This document shows, in pieces, positions 5,457 through 5,592 of a stretch of 5,592 nt of DNA (within the stretch, counting starts at the first letter, position 1; every line of letters starts with the position of its first letter). Source of the stretch: Candidatus Nanopelagicaceae bacterium (GTDB lineage: Bacteria > Actinomycetota > Actinomycetes > Nanopelagicales > Nanopelagicaceae); contig CANJXW010000049.1 in NCBI GenBank assembly GCA_947478965.1, positions 1-5,592 on the forward strand, read 5' to 3'. The notes beneath the pieces are model-generated. The model searched no databases, had not been told where the DNA came from, and saw only the letters and a list, made by a program, of their open reading frames with translations. Position numbers and translations under genes: made by a program.

Positions 5457-5592
5457 TCATAACGCTAAAAGAACTTTTCCAGATTGCTCTGAATCTTTTG
5501 CCATAGCAAAAGCCTCTAAAGCTTCTGCTATAGGAAAGTTATGACTAATGGCTTTTGAGATCCAAGGATTTGTGGAGAGCATTGCTATCGCA
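5457..5592 (-). CDS. C-terminus of a probable zinc-type alcohol/polyol dehydrogenase, cut by window edge
   Basis: The last 44 codons and TGA stop of a gene entering from the right edge. The translation runs from AIAMLSTNPWISKAISH through NFPIAEALEAFAMAKDSEQS to GKVLLAL. The pattern 'hydrophobic-P-[IL]-x-EA-x-EAF-x-x-A ... SGKVLL' closes many medium-chain zinc-binding dehydrogenases of the sorbitol/threonine/alcohol type, in which this tail forms the end of the catalytic domain. The zinc ligands and Rossmann motif lie outside the window, so substrate and cofactor are unknown. It ends 39 nt before the hydroxyacid dehydrogenase ATG on the same strand, so the two could be partly co-transcribed, although the latter appears to have its own promoter. 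Confidence 0.65.
   Translation of the reverse strand, partial: AIAMLSTNPWISKAISHNFPIAEALEAFAMAKDSEQSGKVLLAL

Noticed and set aside
1..5592. Mobile element, CRISPR array, toxin-antitoxin or phage genes
   Set aside because: No transposase or integrase motifs, no regularly spaced repeats and no small paired toxin-antitoxin-like genes were found; base composition looks even across the window.

Overview
The window looks like a compact, moderately low-GC actinobacterial chromosome. Coding is dense on both strands, and it carries a Gly(GCC)-Cys(GCA)-Val(GAC) tRNA group. Start sites are a mix of Shine-Dalgarno-led and apparently leaderless (TANNNT box 6-7 nt before ATG). The overall style resembles the streamlined freshwater Nanopelagicales (acI) lineage. 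That placement is an inference from gene style and base composition, not a database match.

Layout. (1) Positions 1-1436, minus strand: a folate/p-aminobenzoate pair, pabB (aminodeoxychorismate synthase component I) followed by pabC (aminodeoxychorismate lyase, cut by the left window edge). The two are joined by a 4-nt GTGA overlap. (2) Positions 1437-2254, plus strand: a tRNA region with tRNA-Gly, tRNA-Cys, a small stand-alone cupin related to the C-terminal domain of type II phosphomannose isomerases, then tRNA-Val. A tRNA promoter faces away from pabB, and a GC-rich hairpin lies between the first two tRNAs. (3) Positions 2282-2956, minus strand: an AlkD-type DNA alkylation repair glycosylase with its key residues intact. 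(4) Positions 3036-4457, plus strand and divergent from the repair gene: a long (473 aa) FMN-dependent nitronate monooxygenase-like TIM-barrel protein with a cysteine-bearing C-terminal extension. (5) Positions 4518-5417, minus strand and convergent with it: a D-2-hydroxyacid dehydrogenase. It is preceded on the same strand by the C-terminus of what looks like a zinc-type alcohol/polyol dehydrogenase (5457-5592, cut by the right edge).

How the genes work together. PabB and PabC catalyse consecutive steps from chorismate to p-aminobenzoate; the glutaminase partner PabA is not in the window. The two dehydrogenases at the right end may share a sugar-acid or hydroxyacid role, but this is only positional. 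The rest look like independent housekeeping or accessory genes, each with its own promoter. I see no mobile element, CRISPR array, phage gene or clear new system. The most worthwhile points are the leaderless starts, the cupin lodged inside a tRNA group, the cysteine-rich tail of the flavoprotein, and the altered nucleotide-binding loop in the hydroxyacid dehydrogenase.
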